Assembly: GCA_002898995.1 (NCBI GenBank)
Contig: BEIM01000172.1
Location: 1-7,342 of the forward strand
Direction: 5' to 3'
From: a bacterium HR36
GTDB taxonomy: Bacteria > Planctomycetota > Planctomycetia > Gemmatales > HRBIN36
DNA length: 7,342 nucleotides
Shown here: piece after piece, positions 7,063-7,342 of the stretch
Position numbering within the stretch: the stretch's first letter is position 1
Layout: each line of letters opens with the position of its first letter
Made by a program: the position numbers and the translations under genes
The notes under the pieces: generated by a model
The model's database searches: none
What the model was told of the DNA's origin: nothing
The model's input: only the letters and a program-made list of their open reading frames with translations

Positions 7063-7067
7063 CTCCT
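7063..7067 (-). promoter_or_regulatory. Shine-Dalgarno supporting the recJ TTG start
   Basis: AGGAG on the minus strand lies ten bases before TTG at 7052-7050. A second AGGAG at 7058-7054 is only one base from the TTG, too close to serve it. No comparable site precedes the GTG at 7100, so the TTG start is favoured but not proven. Confidence 0.5.
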
Positions 7068-7123
7068 ATGTGCTCGTCGTCTCCACGCCAGACACCACAC
7101 CTTCGCGACGCGCGACTTCTCTC

Positions 7124-7129
7124 ATTGTA
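7124..7129 (-). promoter_or_regulatory. Possible -10 element upstream of recJ
   Basis: TACAAT on the minus strand matches the -10 consensus at five of six positions. No recognisable -35 lies 16-19 bases upstream. If it is real, the transcript would begin near 7117 and carry about 65 bases of leader before the TTG start. Confidence 0.25.
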
Positions 7130-7342
7130 CACGACCCACGTTGCATGGGACCGTGCGGCGAACACCTCGAACGTACTTACGGCCTGCGGCATTGCGCACC
7201 AGCAACGCTTCCCCTGATATTTCCCAGCCAGCTGAGGCTCAGCCAGGTCGCTAACCAGACGCAGCAAGAGCTATTTCGAGCGTGTCTTCACGCAGCTATC
7301 GCAACTCCGCTGACCGATGCGCCAGCTGCCTGAGAACGATCA
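7130..7342. other. Right-edge region upstream of recJ, no confident gene
   Basis: I see no gene here that I can support. On the minus strand all three frames entering from the right edge close within about 25 codons, so at most the last few residues of an upstream gene could be present. A perfect 13-base palindrome, GCTGAGGCTCAGC, lies at 7231-7243; its one-base centre makes it a poor hairpin, and it might instead be a protein binding site. Confidence 0.4.

Noticed and set aside
7049..7267. 72-codon minus-strand open frame at the right edge
   Set aside because: Starts at TTG without a ribosome site, overlaps the recJ leader out of frame, and shows no family resemblance.

Overview
The window reads as a stretch of bacterial chromosome of moderately high GC, with no sign of mobile DNA, rRNA, tRNA or CRISPR. 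All five recognisable genes lie on the minus strand: a 5'-truncated view of a pilT retraction ATPase (its 3' end is beyond base 1), a complete pilB/gspE-type assembly ATPase, a stand-alone N-terminal half of transketolase, a six-helix voltage-gated-type potassium channel, and the single-strand DNA exonuclease gene recJ. The PilB Walker B neighbourhood (LRQAPN..IGEIRD..STLHTNDAPSAITRL) and the pilB-then-pilT order resemble, from memory, versions seen in Planctomycetota and related PVC bacteria. That placement is an inference and is not proven by the window.

Layout, in the direction of transcription (right to left). Bases 7053-7342 are the recJ upstream region, with no confident gene. recJ (7052 to 5241) starts at a probable TTG codon. 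It overlaps the ion channel gene (5244 to 4420) by four bases (ATGA), so the two form a co-transcribed, probably translationally coupled pair. Bases 3913-4419 hold no convincing gene but contain a strong GC-rich hairpin at 4091-4124 that could end the recJ-channel transcript. The transketolase N-half (3912 to 3079) follows; no C-terminal half is present on either side. Bases 2502-3078 carry the pilB upstream region with a plausible sigma-70-type promoter at 2606-2634. pilB (2501 to 789) and pilT (691 to beyond 1) are separated by 97 bases and probably form the front of a type IV pilus operon running off the left edge.

Functionally there are three units: an extension/retraction motor pair for type IV pili or a related secretion apparatus, a pentose-phosphate (or related ThDP-dependent) enzyme subunit, and a recombination exonuclease coupled to a membrane K+ channel. 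I see no clear new defence or mobile system. The points most worth a second look are the orphan transketolase half, the recJ-channel coupling, the CxxC tail on the channel, and departures from family consensus in PilB and RecJ.
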